Shown: positions 1 through 13,690 of the stretch, one piece after another
Layout: each line of letters starts with the position of its first letter
How positions within the stretch are numbered: position 1 is the stretch's first letter
From: Xylocopa sonorina
Taxonomy: Eukaryota > Arthropoda > Insecta > Hymenoptera > Apidae
Direction: 5' to 3'
Assembly (NCBI RefSeq): GCF_050948175.1
Contig: NC_135207.1
Coordinates: 4,801,501 to 4,865,500, forward strand
DNA length: 64,000 nucleotides
The notes under the pieces: model-generated
Seen by the model: the letters and a program-made list of their open reading frames with translations, nothing else
Told to the model about the DNA's origin: nothing
Databases searched by the model: none
Translations under genes and position numbers: made by a program

Positions 1-2351
1 TGATTGACCCCATTGAAGAAAAAAATGTAAATTAGACGTGGACGCAATCCGCAAGTTCCCATTCGTCCTTCTCGGCCTGTTTCGCGCGTGCATTAAGAAG
101 GAGACGTGGGCAGGAACTGTCGGCGCGAGTGAAAGCGAATGTTTCGGAGTCGCGAAAGCAAGACCATCTCCTTGGTTGACAAGGTCGTCCAATGGCAGGT
201 TCAAGGTCGTTAAAGGTACAGAAACAATTGCGAATCGAGGACAGTCGCAGCTGCACCCTTTTATACGCAAGATGCAGCTGCAAATATTCCAGACGTTCAC
301 TCATCACCACCATCGTCTCAATCGAAGTCTCGAAATGTGTAACGTACGTTCGAAGTCCAATAGAGATTAAACAAATGTGTGAACGTCGGGAGAATAGGAA
401 CGAGGAATTTTCTCAGGATTACTTTAACCCTTACGTAATGAACCACGTCTTGCGTAATATTGGCGCTTTACGTACGTGCAACACATTGGTATGCACAATG
501 CAAATGACAAGTTCAATCTGCGCAAAACACGGGCTGCGGAATAAATCGGGTCGAGTAAATCGAGTCTCCGCTCGTGCGATCCAAGAAAACTGGTGAATGT
601 GGGAAATTTTCCCATAGAATTTTTATAATCCCTAACCGTACACGCGATCTGTAGCAGAATCTTGGTCACTTTGTGTGTTTAAGAGAAGATTGTTATGCAT
701 AATGCAAATTGGTAGCTGAATACGAGGCGAAATTGCCAGCTCAAACGCACATTCCCCTAACAAGGATATTATGCGCGTCCTTACAGCGAGATTCGATCCA
801 TTCGCACCTCCTGCATTCCGACAACCCGTTACAGCCACGTGTCTCCGCTTCGTAGTTGTTGCGTACACACGATATATATATATATCGCGTATATTCAAAA
901 GCGAATCGTACAATGCCGCGCGTCGACAATACGAGCTTCGAGGCAATAGTTTCGGGAAGCTAGATCGAGGCGTCGCGACGTCACCGCGCCCAATCTTCCT
1001 GGGCTTGAATGAAAATATTTGATTCACGACGAGCTGGCATTAACCTCTCTCGTTTCGATCGCGCCAACCGGTGGCAGATCCCCTTTGAAATGTTAATTCG
1101 GGACCATTATGCGCGATCTTGGCACACGGTGATCATTTTAGGCCCGCCGTGAACGAGATGACTCTCATTTTCATTGTCAGCATTGGCTGACAATGCTAGC
1201 CGCATTGTGTTCCCTCTGTCTATTCACTTGAGCGTTTCGTTCGAACAGGGAAAAGAAGATTAAACGAGGTTTTTTAATAAAATTAATAATAAATTAACGC
1301 ACGTCGATTTCTCAAATCTAGTATTAATTGGTATAAAGCGTTTGTGTATTTAAGGAACTCTTTAATGAAAATCAGCAATCGTGGTTTAAAACGCGTTCCA
1401 ATTCTTAGTCGTTTAAATGACAGAAAAGATTACACGAGGCTTAAACGAATCGATCGGTAGATTTCTAACAAGATTACGAGTCAACGGAACGATAACGCGA
1501 GTCTCCTAATTAGAGGAGCTTTTAGCTAATTTACCAGCTAAGCATACAAGCTCCGCCAGGGGTTAGTTCGCCCCCGGTTTTTTAGTTGTCTCGAGCGGGG
1601 TAAATAACTGGCCGGCTCGAGAGCGACTTCGTCGCGACTTTCCAAATGAAAATCTCTGGACGCTTGTTTAAATCTCTCTTTATGTTTCACTGGGAACGGT
1701 TACTCCTCTGGAAGTTACAAGCTAACGTTGTAAATTGATCGTTCGTTGCGACAAGTGTTCGCGAATGCTCACCAGCTCTGCGTATATAAGTTAACCGCAT
1801 ATAAATGTACCGTGGATGTTGAATGTAGAATTTACGATGACAGTAAAGGGATTTCTGTTATTATTAATATTCGATCCTTCGTATTTTGCTCGTTATCATT
1901 CGATCAAAGAGTAACTCGTACGTTTCCTCGTGGTATTCGACATATTGCGTACACGCGGAACACTTGAACGCGAAAGAATCTTCGATAGTTGCCGTGTACG
2001 CCCTGGGATTTCCATTTAAATGCCAGAGCCAATCGACGGGAATGAGGCCACGGATTCGCATGCGTGTCGAACGATGCCTCCGCGTCGTAGTCGGTTCATT
2101 TTAATTCCTCCTGCCCTTTTGCTTAACCCGCTTCGACGCATTTACACCTGCCTTCCTTTGTTTCACATCGCGCCACATCATTCGTAAACATTCTCTTAAC
2201 GCGCTTTCGAAAGGTGGATGCTCGTCGATCTCTGTTATCCCAGTTTTTCGTACGGCGATTTAATCGTCTCTCATTACGTGGGATCGTAGAATAATCGAGG
2301 CGACGTGTACGATCTTCTGGTCCAGTTATTCCCGTATCTGCACGAGAAATA
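1..2351. other. No gene seen
   Basis: Only short unconvincing frames and a small TA run (871-885, inside the palindrome cgatatatatatatatcg). Confidence 0.6.
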
Positions 2352-3584
2352 CTAATAGTTACCCTCGAATGTTGGATTTAGGTCGCGTGTGTCTTTTAAA
2401 CCCTTCCGTGCCACTTTCGGATCGTCGAATCTCACTTGAACGCCCAACGGCGCATCCGGCCAGAAGTATCCTGACTTCGCAATAATTCCACCATCCCCAG
2501 TCTTCGCGTTATCGATCTGACCGCGATAGAACATCCTACCGCGCGCTCTCGTGCATAAACTTCAATTTTCTTCGTCACTTCGTTGCCTTTTTCTTTTTTT
2601 CGAGAATCCTCGTTCTCGTTTGATCAGCCCCCATGTTCCTCTTCCGTCGCGGTGGTGACGCTTTCACGAGGGCATTGGTGTTCTTTGTGCTCGAACGAAC
2701 ATTTGACTCGCAAAGGTAGCCAACGAATCGGTCCTTGCAAGCCCGATCCAAAGTTCTTGCGCTCCTATCATTAAGACAGCTTGTTCATCCGGTTCGAGTA
2801 ATCCTTTTACCTTGTAACGAGCGTTTATCCGTCGTTGCCGATCTGACCATGAAGTGTCCAGAAAGTTCAGACGATTTTTCTTTGTTTCATAATTATCGAT
2901 CGACTCGAAGGTAATACTGGTTACTGTACGAGCCATCGAAACTCGCAAGTAAATTTATAATCGGTCGTATAGGTTTACGTACAACCTCTCGAGTTTCGAA
3001 TGGTGCAAGAGAAATAAAAGTATGGAATATTGGAAAGTGTATTTTCTGTCAACTGCACACTAGAACAATCGAATCTAGTCTATATAAATAACCGATAAAA
3101 TTGGTAAACCTCGAGCCTCGTGTATAATATATTTCCGTTCGAGTTTCGGTACCCATTTACCGGTTCATCAAAATTTACTATCGTTACTGGGCGATCCTCT
3201 TGATCGGTCACGTAATTCGTAGCTTCCGGTGCTTCCGGTTCGACGTTCTGCATTATATCGTCGGGCCACTTGTTCGTGCTTCATCTTCTCGCAGGACGTT
3301 GGCCCTTCACCAGCCGCATCTCTTCCTCCTGGAAAGAAGGACACGATAGCAGTGACTCGCTGTGAAAAATAGAAGGTTCGCTGAATTATTGAGGATGGCG
3401 TGCGGTTCGTTGCTGTCCTCGCAACAGAACCGCCCTTCCGTCTGTCTGCCTATTTCCAGAGGGTTTTGATGTCACATTAAACGATCGGTTCCCCGCGAAA
3501 CGAATCGAAATCGACTTGTCACGACCTACCTGCGCACCTCCTCCGCACTTTTCGCCCTGCCCCCGTGGTTCTTCTGCTTTTATA
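2352..3584 (-). other. Weak candidate small gene, minus strand
   Basis: On the minus strand a TATAAAAG box (3577-3584) is followed by a donor GCGCAG|gtaggt ending at 3531 and an acceptor with a pyrimidine tract, ccttctttccag, opening an exon at 3328. From an ATG at 3253 that exon reads MQNVEPEAPEATNYVTDQED and on to a donor-like GAACCG|gtaaat after 3161, or to a stop in the following bases. Two further frames with ordinary protein composition follow at 2948-2664 (containing SWSDRQRRINARYK) and 2534-2352 (SGYFWPDAPLGVQVRFDDP). I could not join these parts in one frame, there are earlier short uORFs, and no family is recognised. It could be a small lineage-specific gene, a pseudogene, or chance. 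Confidence 0.25.
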
Positions 3585-6500
3585 TCCCCGCTGTCGCATA
3601 TTTTTTAACATCTGACGCTTTCTCGGTGCATTCACCTTTGCCATCATTACTCTATCTCTTATCCCCTTAATGCTGCTCTCTCTTTTTGTAGAATACTTTT
3701 TAATGTTCGGAGTCACGCGTGTTTTCTACTTCTTTTTTTGTTAGTACAATCCATTAAGAATGTTCTGCGCACGCTTCGTGGACTGTTGACTTTTCGCTCG
3801 CTTTTTATTCAGCATTTCACATCGGAGTGGAGATTCGTTAGGGTTATTCGTGTGTCCGGTTCACGATTCAATGGATCGTGAGCTATGCAATTGTGGACAC
3901 GAAGACCATGGGTGGGCGTCGCTCGTCAACCAAGCGAATCAGACGATTTCAGGTCATCTTGCGCTCATATCGGCGTTAATTGAGTCGCTCGTTAACCGCC
4001 ACGTCCTTGTTAAAATGTTTGCCGCGCCTGTACGATACCAGCTCGATATTTTCTTTCGTTTTTCTCATCGCTGAAATTATCCACGGTTCGCGGATAGCCG
4101 ATCGCGAATTTCTATGCAACTTGGTTGGCCCTATCTTATCCTATTTTCGAAGTTCCTATTTTCCATTCTCCCACATTCTATCAGACTATCGGGTACTCTT
4201 AATTCCACCCCTAATCACGGGATTAAGTGTTACAAGCTCGAGGGATTTGTACGCCGATGAGTTTGCTTGCTAATGTTGGGTGAAATAAGGCCCCGAGCGA
4301 TTGTTCCTCGCTTAATCGAGAAAATTCAGCCCCTTGTCGGTTCACTGCGGATTCTGTGCACTTGGTAGCATTTCGAAATGTCCAACATGTAATAAGGATA
4401 TTATCAACAAATGAAAAGACGTAGAAAAAACAAATTCTTCCATCTTGTATAAACATGTATGTAGCGAATCTGAATCTACTTATTTCAATTGCGATAAATC
4501 AACCCTTGGACACCAAGGGGTGGCGCTCCTCGAATTAAAAATCTGCAGCGATCTCACAGACGTTCTATGTAGTTAAGGATTAATTCGTGTGATGTTTCTG
4601 AGGCAAATATCAACTGGTCACACTTGTCGAAGGTCGTTCGCTCCCGAGGGTGGCAAGAATGGTCGCGTGGGAGGGTGGATACTCCGCGGATGGATAGAGG
4701 TGTGCATCTGGGCGGTGGCAGAAAAACGGTTGCGTAGAAAAAATGGTCAGGGACGCGTTGCGTTCGAATTCATCGCGCGTTGGGTAATCCGTTGCTCGTA
4801 ACGTGGACGCGAGATGAAAACGGCGATATGCACGCCGCTGAAAGAATGTTCCGCGGCTAGGCGTTTCGTAATGGTAACGAGTGAACTGTGGCAACAAATG
4901 AATCGTTTTACCGTCGAATGAGGCGATCTCTTGAGCAACAACGGTCGCCAATGCACCTTTGATTCATTCAATATTTATAGGCCGCTGCATATTAATTGGT
5001 TGTTGTATTTTGAAACGAGTAGAACCGATCTTGTAGTCGTCTCTGTCGTTTACCTATTTCACTTGCGTGTCCTTTTACACCTCGATGCTCTTGTATTTTT
5101 ATTTCCATCGAGTAGCAGATTTGCAGAGTGTACTTAGAGAACATTGCATAATATATATTTATTAGAGCAGGGTGGCTTTATTCGCGCATGTAGTAAATGG
5201 CAGTTCTAGCTCTCACCCAGTGTTTTATGGTACTTTTATCCCCGCACCGAGAGGGCTCAAGAAAGAAAGCGGAGTTGACTCGGATAAAGACGAAAGAGTT
5301 TCACTTATATCGATACTATTGGTACATTTGCTAATGTCACTGATATGTAGATTATGCAAGAGGTCTCCTGTTACTAATGATGCAAATAATTAAAACGATA
5401 AAAAAGCAAGAACATGGATTTATTGCAACATGAAAGGGTTAGCTATACTCTGAATTCATTCACTGTTGACTCAATCAAATGTTTAATGATCCTTTAACTG
5501 TTGGCTCTGCTGTCAATTTTTTATTCTACGGATTGTGATTAGACGTTAGAATGATAGTAGGAAGGGTAGCCCCATATTTCGTCTAATTTATAATTAATGG
5601 AGCCAAATGAAATGTTTCAATGCACTTGGAATAATCTCGTGCAATGTTATTCGGTGCAAACGCATAAAGTGAGTGTTATCCGGTTGTCTGGCGTACGCGT
5701 ATCATCCGCGGTATCGATCGAATCAATCCGCGGAACGTTCAGCTGGCAATTGGAGCCAGCACTATCTTCTTTCGCCTCTGCATCTCCCTAATTACTGGCT
5801 GGCGATTGATAATGGATCGCTTGTCAACCCCTGGTCGCTTTGTAACATCCCAGCTGCGAATCGGAATTAGATGTGCGCGTGTAGATTCCCGAAATACGAT
5901 GCAATTGTAACTATCGCACGATCAAAGTAGAGATGCAACTTTCCGCTTCATTCGCTTCGATTTCCAGCGAAAAGAAAATTAGTCGGAAGTTTCCCTCGTG
6001 TCCTTCACCCGCGATATGCAACGTACCGATTATACGAGTACTCTTTCCTGACATTATCCTCATCCCTTGTATGAAATTGCACTCGATACATTTCTATAAC
6101 TACCCTTTGTCTTGGGGGTGAATTTCGCGGCGATGCGGCGAGGACTTCAGAACGTGTACAGTACTGTGCAAAGATCTCGAACTACCCGTTCGAATTTTTT
6201 GAACGATATGAGATTTTTCGTTTAAGAGAGATCCTATAGCGAACTCGAGTAAAAGAGTTTAGGTAAATTTTTCCTTTCTTTTCTGTTCTGCTTTGTTCCG
6301 AGCACTTTGATGTATAATATTCGGCAGCAATATTCGAAAGCAATTGCGAAAGCTTTGCCAACCCAGTCAGGTTATCTTCACTTTTGCGAGGCATTGTATA
6401 TCGCGGATATAACAGAGAGGAAAGCTGCGCGGGAGGGTGAGAAGGAGAGGGCGACAAGCGAGGGGTTGCATAGACGGGGTGTAGTAAGGAATAGTAGGTG

Positions 6501-9500
6501 GTGAAGGAGGAGGCAGAGTCGAAGGAGACGGTGGACATCAAATATGCTTGGACAGATGCGTCGTCCCACAGTAGTTTGCCATTCTTACTCGTCCGTTTCT
6601 CTCTTTCCCTTTCTCCATCGACTTGTTCCATCATTCCTCTCCGTCTCTATTCCGACCAGTTCCCTCTGTATTCAAGCCCTTGTGTCTTCGTGTACGGACC
6701 TGCTGGCTCTCTCCCCATTTTTTCCCGCCGTGTAATTAGTTTCCAGCGTGTGTTGCATACCCCGTTGCAAGAGTTCACGTACTCTCGAGTGCGCCGTCCA
6801 GGCCAGGCCACTCCGGTGCTCCGCGACACCTGCATCAGACCCGAAAGGTGGTAATCTAACGTCACGAGGACGACCCGTCAGACATCCCCTCTTTTCACTT
6901 CTTCTAATTCGATATCGAAACCTTCCTTCCTTCTCGATCCTCCACTGTCGTCCACCATTTTTTTAACCAGAAGGCTTGCTTGACAAAAGGTTGGAGGACT
7001 CTCCCTTTTTTTCCTTTTTTTTGCGAAACGCCACACGTGCCGTTTTCGTCAACGGAGACAAAATGAAAGGCCGTCTCGCTCGCGTTAGTTAATCACAGGG
7101 TTTCTAAACGGAGTAATGACGAGTCGGAACGGGTAGTTTTGTCCTGAAGTTGGCTTCAATTATTATACAGCACGTTCGATGCTTGTTAGTATGAAATTCG
7201 ATGGACAATTCCGGCGAAAGTTAAGAGAAGACGAGGACCAAGAAAATTGTAGTTGAACTTTCGAGATTCACCAATGCGCAAACAGAAATTCAAAGTAGTT
7301 TTCACAATGCCTCATTTCGATTTTCGTCTCACTTTCGACGTTAGACTCGAAATGTACTCTATCAACGATTATCGAACGGTACGCACATAGAAATTTACAT
7401 TCCAAACTTTGGATATCGCGCGCGAACAATGGCGGCCAGGATTCTTTTCACCGAACAGCGGGGAAGCATAGGGGCTATTTGCAAGAGAAATCAATGTCAT
7501 TGGTATAAAATAGAATGGCTGTAGTCGGATCGATCGGTGTGCAGTCGAATCCTGGAATGATCGAAGCCCTGAATCCAATTTATTCATTGCTTTTCGTTCG
7601 GTAGCATCACTCCTCCAGGAAGACCTTTAGAGTCTCTGCATCCCCCATTCGGGTTATCCGCGTTTAAATATTGAACTTCGGCTGGCGAAACGCCTTCCTA
7701 CATCCTTTCGATCAGCACTTTCTTCCTGTGTCACGTTCCCCGATCGACTTACGACTTCCTTCCTAATTCCGCCAGCTATCGATCTGCCTTGCCGCTCATC
7801 CCTTCCCGAACTTTCTATATTATTCAAATTCCAACGAGCGATGTTAATTTATTATCATCGTACGGATAGCTTTCTGGAATACATTATCGCAGCTACATTC
7901 GATGCATTTCTGATACAGATTTCTTGTACAGATTCTATTATCAGAATTATAATATTTATATCTACGTTTATATTATAGGTTTTCGAAGAATAGGCACTTT
8001 GGAGAGATGTTGATCGGAGAATGTGTTAAAAACTTATCTAGCATCGTGCAGGTTAAAAAACTCTGGCGTAGTCAATGCGTATGCACGCTGGCCATTTATT
8101 AGAACGTTCAGAAATTTTGCAACTTGTATTATTTAATGCTCGTAACAGTGTCAAAGTTTTTATCGAAGGCTCGAAGTGTACGCTCGATTCTATTTCCGTT
8201 TATAACTGGTACGTTCTGACCTGACCACTTTACTTTATTATACTCGTCAGCGTTTTCCAAACGCAAAGGAGTTTCCCACGGCTTTTACGATAATTTATGC
8301 ATTCGCGGCGATGCGAGGCGAATTAAGTTCCATGAAAGGCGGTGATATATCTCCGTTCCCTGTTTCGTCGAAAACCGCCGGCCCACCCCTCTCGCGATCG
8401 CACGGGGATGAGCCTCCTGAGGGCCTCTAGCTTCGATCGAAATCCATTTAACTCGCCGCCGCAGATTCGATTCGTAAGATTCGCTGCGGCCTGTGGCGAA
8501 GGGAAGGAAAAGAATTCGCGGAAGGGGGGTAGGCAGGGGTGGACGAAAGAGGGTGGTTGGGTGATTGGCGAGGAGGTGGGCCGAGCGTGGACGGATGAAG
8601 CGCGATTAATTATGCAGAGAAGCTGCGATCGATGGAGGAACGTGCTCCCGTAAAATATTGATACTACGAATAGACTCCGCTACCATAACCGTCCTCCATT
8701 CTCCACCCTCGATACAACAACTACAACAGCCCTGTTATTTCATCGGGGGTATACACGCGCGTGTGTATACGAAGATTCTCGATTGTTCCGCGTCTGTCTT
8801 GGCGATACGAAGCGTCGATGGCGCGAGGAATAAAAGGAAAATCTGAGAAAGATCGATGGAAATTCGCTGGACGATTATCCATGTATCGCGAAACTATCGA
8901 GGAAGGCGAAGGTAAGATGAGTCGAGGAGATAGACGGGTAGGGAGGGTTGGTGGGGAAATTACGCGGTGGTAAAGAGTAGCGAGGGAGTCTCCAGGAAAT
9001 TGCTTTGAAATCTGTACAACTTTTGCTTTGAAATCTTGACGATTAATGCTCCTTGGAGGAAGAGGATTAGAGGCGACGGTAGAAAACGTAGGGTGTCGAG
9101 GGTGTTCGAGAGTGGAGCGAAAGATTTGAAGTGGCAAGGATCCCGGGAACTTCCATGGAAATTGACTTAAAAGCAGTACAGTGTTCCGCGTTGGTTGGTT
9201 AACTTCTCGAGCGCGATGGAAATGCGATTAATGAACAGTGTTTTATCGTGAAACCATTGCGGAGTCAGAGATACCTTTCGAAGAGGATTGATTTAAATAT
9301 CGAATACTCCCACGCACTTTAATCAATATTATCGCATATTATTTTACATCTTATAAATACGTACACATTTACCATTAATCGAAAGATAATCCAAAGTAAA
9401 GACAATAATCAATGATAAAGGAAGAAGATCATGAGTATGGAAACGGTGCGCCCATCCTCTTCCTCTCGCTCTCGTTCTCCGGTTCGCCAATAGTACGACT

Positions 9501-12500
9501 TTGCGGTCGAAGGATACCATCAGGCCGTGAGAGAGATCCTCTGGACGGTTTTCCTCGGGACTAGCCACGAGAGTGGTCCCCACCTTGAGCGTGTAGCCGA
9601 GACTTTTTTTCGGGCACCCATAGAACCGGCTCCGGAGGACGACGATGGACTCCGCGCAGGACAATGGACCTGTTCGTCTTCCCGCTGCCGCAACTTCACG
9701 CTTCGTGCGAAAACTCCTATCCGTTCCTCGATCTCCCTTTCCCGTTCGCGTTCCTATTGTGCTACGTTGTTGTATCATCGGCTGACAGCAATTTTCTTTC
9801 GCGCGGTTTCTTTTCTCGCGTTCTGCTACCAGTCAGGAGATCCTGATAGCATTCACTATGAAATATGACAGTTGTTACTCTCCTCGGTTTGACGTAATTC
9901 CGAATGGCGCCAAGGTGAAAAGATACTCATCGTTCCTGCGCGCAACACACCTGGATTTGAATATCGAATCAGGCTTTCCATTCGCGACTATATTCGCTAT
10001 CCGCTTCAACGCTGTGTCTGATTCTTAGAAATCAAGCGTTCCAACAATCTGATCAATTTTCCAATTTTTAGAAATTAACTGGTAGTTGGGGAAAGAATTT
10101 CGGTTGCGTCATAATCAGCGTTAGAAGGGAAGAGAGTGTGTCCAGTAAGGAATACTTCAAAGAGTCGGTCGCCGCTGTGGAATTCTAGCGCGTCCCTTCC
10201 GAGATAGCATAGCGAGTCGTTGGACTCGTTTCGTTTGACAGTTTTACGCCTACAAAGCAAAGTGGTCGAACTAATGACAAAATTCTTCCGAGCTAAATTC
10301 TTTCCAGCTGCCTTTTCTTTTTTTTTCAACCTCTCACCGCACCGTGTCGCTCTCCCCTTCTCTCCTCTCGCTCTGTCCCAACGCTCATCCCTTTCTCTGA
10401 GAAGTTACTCGCGATTTCCGTTCGTTCACCCTTTTCCGGTCATCAGCCTCTGGTCTGGCTCGACGCTCCATCGCATTGTTATCCCTTCGCGGTTCACTTC
10501 CGCGATTTCTTCTCAGGATCGTTTCTTCTCGGCTGAAAAATACCCCGTCGAAAGTCGAGAGACGTCGCTGTTACGGTCTACTCTGACCGCGGGGCAATTA
10601 ATCTCGTAATTTTCCACGGATTCCCGCTCGGACGAGGAATAACGCGATTCCGTGCAAACGCCGCAAAAGTGCGATGAACTAGTTGCGATGTGGTCCAATC
10701 TAGAGATATAATAAATCGTTGCCTCGCTCCGCGCAACGAAGGGGTTGATACACGCGGTTCGTTGCGATTTATCCTTAAGATTAGCCCACAAATAACCGTA
10801 ACTACTACGTTCTTGGTCGCTCATAATCTTACGTACTAAAGTCTTTTCTTTTCGAGTCGTATCAGACTCGGTCTTGTTTGACCAGCCAGTTCAACGATGC
10901 CAGTTTCCCTTAAATCTCACGATCCCTCTTCATCTCACCTAAAATCAATGCTGATTAACGATGGATGTAATTAAACCAGCCAGGACATCAGTGTCGGATA
11001 CCTTCGAATCCCGTGATCCCCATTCGTCTCATCTGAGACCAGTGTTCAAAGTCTAATCGATACCAGCGAGCCTCGTCATTGTTTTAGTCGGAAGTAATTG
11101 CGTTTGAATTTCGTAGGCACACAAGCCTGAGATTTCGAGTAGACGAGTTCTCTGGGTTCTTCTTTCTTAATTCCGGATAATTGGTTCTGGGATAAGCCCC
11201 TGAGATAATCGCATTACAGTTTTTAAGAGGTGTATCTCCTTCAAATTTAATCGCTTCCGATGTCCATTTTCCTTGCGACCGGGTACGAGTTTAATCGAAC
11301 GTATCTTTCCCTCGGTTGCAACGAAAAAAGATGCCAGTTGATTAAAGGAGACCATCTCCGTCCCGGTATCGAATCTCACTGTACCGCAATTATTGGCAAG
11401 TGGAATCTCCATTCTTTCGTAATTGGGAATTCAATCGCCTGGAGTTTGCGCTCTGCAAATGGAATTCGCAGCGAGGATCTCACCGTTAAAATAACAATTC
11501 GCATTAACGTCGAGAGCTAACAGGGACGGTCCAAGCGGTTGACATTCTTAACTGCTCGACGCTGGAACAAAGTATCCGCGACGGTAAAGTATTTCGATTA
11601 CAGATTGGAGGGTCGCGAAACGAATCAGCTAGGTAATTACATCACCGTGCACCGAGAGTATCGTCGAGAAGATAATTAAGCGTTTCGCAACAGTTTTTTA
11701 ATCGTCCAAGCGTTTGCAAGACCATCGCGACCAGCTTCGGGCGATTCTAATTTGAAACACTTACTCAGAAATGGAACTTTTCCCCTCTCGACGAAACAAT
11801 TTCGGGTTGGTTCATTCCGATGCATCAATCGGAAGATCGATCGCGACAGAAAGGGTAACGGAACAGCCCCAGGTAAACTGGCTTTTGCAGCGAGTTCTGA
11901 GTGGATTTTGATGAAGCCCAGAGCGAACGTTTTTCCATCCGCCATGACAAATGGCCCTGTGGGGATTTTCGGCTGGCGAAACGCAAGAACCGTGTCGGTA
12001 AGATCGTTCGGACGGTCGAAAATAGTCAACGCCAGGATATATAGAGCACCCTCACGACGGTTCATGGCCATGGATTCGGCTGACTACCATCCAGGGATAA
12101 TTTATCACGCGAACGCGATCGAATTTCAATGCGTCCGCTCCACATCAACAGCCAGGGATCACTGGGTGCTCCTCGTATTCCCCTATTCACGTTTATGACG
12201 GCGTGCCAGTGATTTTACATAACGAGAATGGAAATATCATAGAAATATTTCCGATTATTATTCAACGCTTCGTCTTCGCCCTTTAAACGTTCCGCGTCTT
12301 CTCGTTTATCTTTCGTATGAATGAAGACTTTCAAGGAATGCAATCTTGGCGTTCCTTAGAAGATAATTTCAGTTTCCATTCTCCTGAAACCATCCTCCCA
12401 AAAAAGCGTTAATTGGCGAAACAGTCTATAAAGTCTCTAGCCAAAGAAGTGCGAGCATGGGTTGTCGTCGACGGTTCTCTTATATTTAGGGATACCCCGT

Positions 12501-12741
12501 GGGTGGCGGAAAAGAAGAAGCGGTTGCCCTCGAGAATTCTGTCTCGAGGTTGTAGGCGCTAATCGCGGCGTGTGCTCGAAAAAGGGGTAGGTGTTCGGAG
12601 CGGGGCAGCCAGCGAGCAGGTATAGCGCAAGGGAGAGAAGGTAAACGGTAGCGAGCGCGGCACCAGGGTAGCCAAGGTGGTGATATCGACCGTAGATATT
12701 GTTGAGGCAAACGGTAACCATGGGTGACTCGGACCGATTGA
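3585..12741. other. No gene seen, apart from the tandem duplication
   Basis: Open frames on both strands (8721-9137, 9344-9868, 11676-12198) lack domains or splice patterns. The opposite pair at 11676-12198, 131 and 148 codons, is the longest and still unrecognised. Confidence 0.6.
10881..11046. repeat. Diverged 94-bp tandem duplication
   Basis: The sequence starting accagccag at 10881 aligns without gaps to that starting at 10975. In the 40 bases from 10913 and 11007 about 28 match, and all but one of the mismatches are transitions. It is an old two-copy tandem repeat in non-coding DNA. Confidence 0.55.
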
Positions 12742-12811
12742 CCAATTACAGTGTTCACGGTGGCCGTAGCCGACCAATCGGCGTACGGTGTGCTGCCGGT
12801 TTTTTGATTGG
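12742..12811 (+). promoter_or_regulatory. Triple CCAAT-box promoter
   Basis: CCAAT at 12742-12746 and 12774-12778 and the reverse form ATTGG at 12807-12811 are spaced 32 and 33 bp, about three helical turns. Regular arrays like this are typical of NF-Y-driven promoters. The CpG-rich DNA that follows (12830-13090) would hold the start site and first exon. Possible donors are TGT|gtaagg after 13039 and AAC|gtgagc after 13084. The likely target is the 5' exon at 15146-15207 and so hnRNP K, but the strand is not proven and a divergent transcript is possible. Confidence 0.55.
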
Positions 12812-13516
12812 GCGATACCAGGGATAAGAGACCAGTTCGAGGCCGCTCAGACCCAGAAACCGACGCCGAGACATCGAGTAGACAGCGTTTGCCTCCGCAA
12901 GTCCGCAGAAGGCAGGGGGCTGGTTCGTCGGTCGTGTCGCCGATGCGTCCTCTTCATCGGCCTCCTCGTCGCCGCCTTCCGTCGACTTTGGATTTGGATT
13001 CTTTCTCAGTCAGGTCGCCTGTGCCACGGTTTCTCCTGTGTAAGGCTCTCTTTCACGTATTCTTCTAGCGCACCACGGCCCAACGTGAGCACTCGCCAAT
13101 TCGCACAGCGCGTTTCTCGTACGTTCTCGCACACTCGCGACGTCTTCTCGCGTATCGACCTCCACCTACCTAGCTTCTTGTCCTCGAACGATCTTGGACG
13201 GTTACCTGGCTACACCTAGACGCAACGCGGGTACCGTTTCCGACCGAGAGGAGTCAATCTTCCGCGGGGCACATTCCACGCCAGGCCTCTTTGAGACCCC
13301 GCGCACCTTTGTCTAGGCTCCTTTGTTTGTCCTACACCCATTGTTCCCAGTGACTCCCGTATTCCACCGGTCCTACCAGCCGCGCGCTCGCACATACCTC
13401 TCGCTGGCCCACGAATTGTTCTCCACCGACGAATTCCAACGAGTCGTCCAATTTCGCGGCTTCTCGACTGGATAACCAGGGTAGCTGCACGCTGGTTTTC
13501 TTTTCCCGTTCTGCCG

Positions 13517-13537
13517 AGGGGATCCTTGGGATCCCCT
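13517..13537. repeat. Short perfect hairpin
   Basis: AGGGGATCC and GGATCCCCT pair perfectly around a 3-base loop. No T run follows that would suggest a function. Confidence 0.8.
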
Positions 13538-13670
13538 TTTACGTTGGGGATGCTCGTTTCGGTCGCTGAACATCCAGCTTCTTGCGAGTAGACCACCGTG
13601 AATCTCGCGTTAGCTTTGCTTGTATGAACCACTTGATTTCTTTTGCTTTTACTGTCACTGGATTTTTCAG

Positions 13671-13690
13671 TTTTTTTTTTTTTTTTTTTT
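13671..13690. repeat. T20 homopolymer
   Basis: Twenty T residues. It creates the poly-Lys stretch in the minus-strand frame 13743-13216. No retrocopy was recognised beside it. Confidence 0.95.

Noticed and set aside
11676..12198. Opposed frames of 131 and 148 codons
   Set aside because: At most one can be real, neither has a recognisable motif, and stop-poor CpG-rich DNA produces such pairs often.
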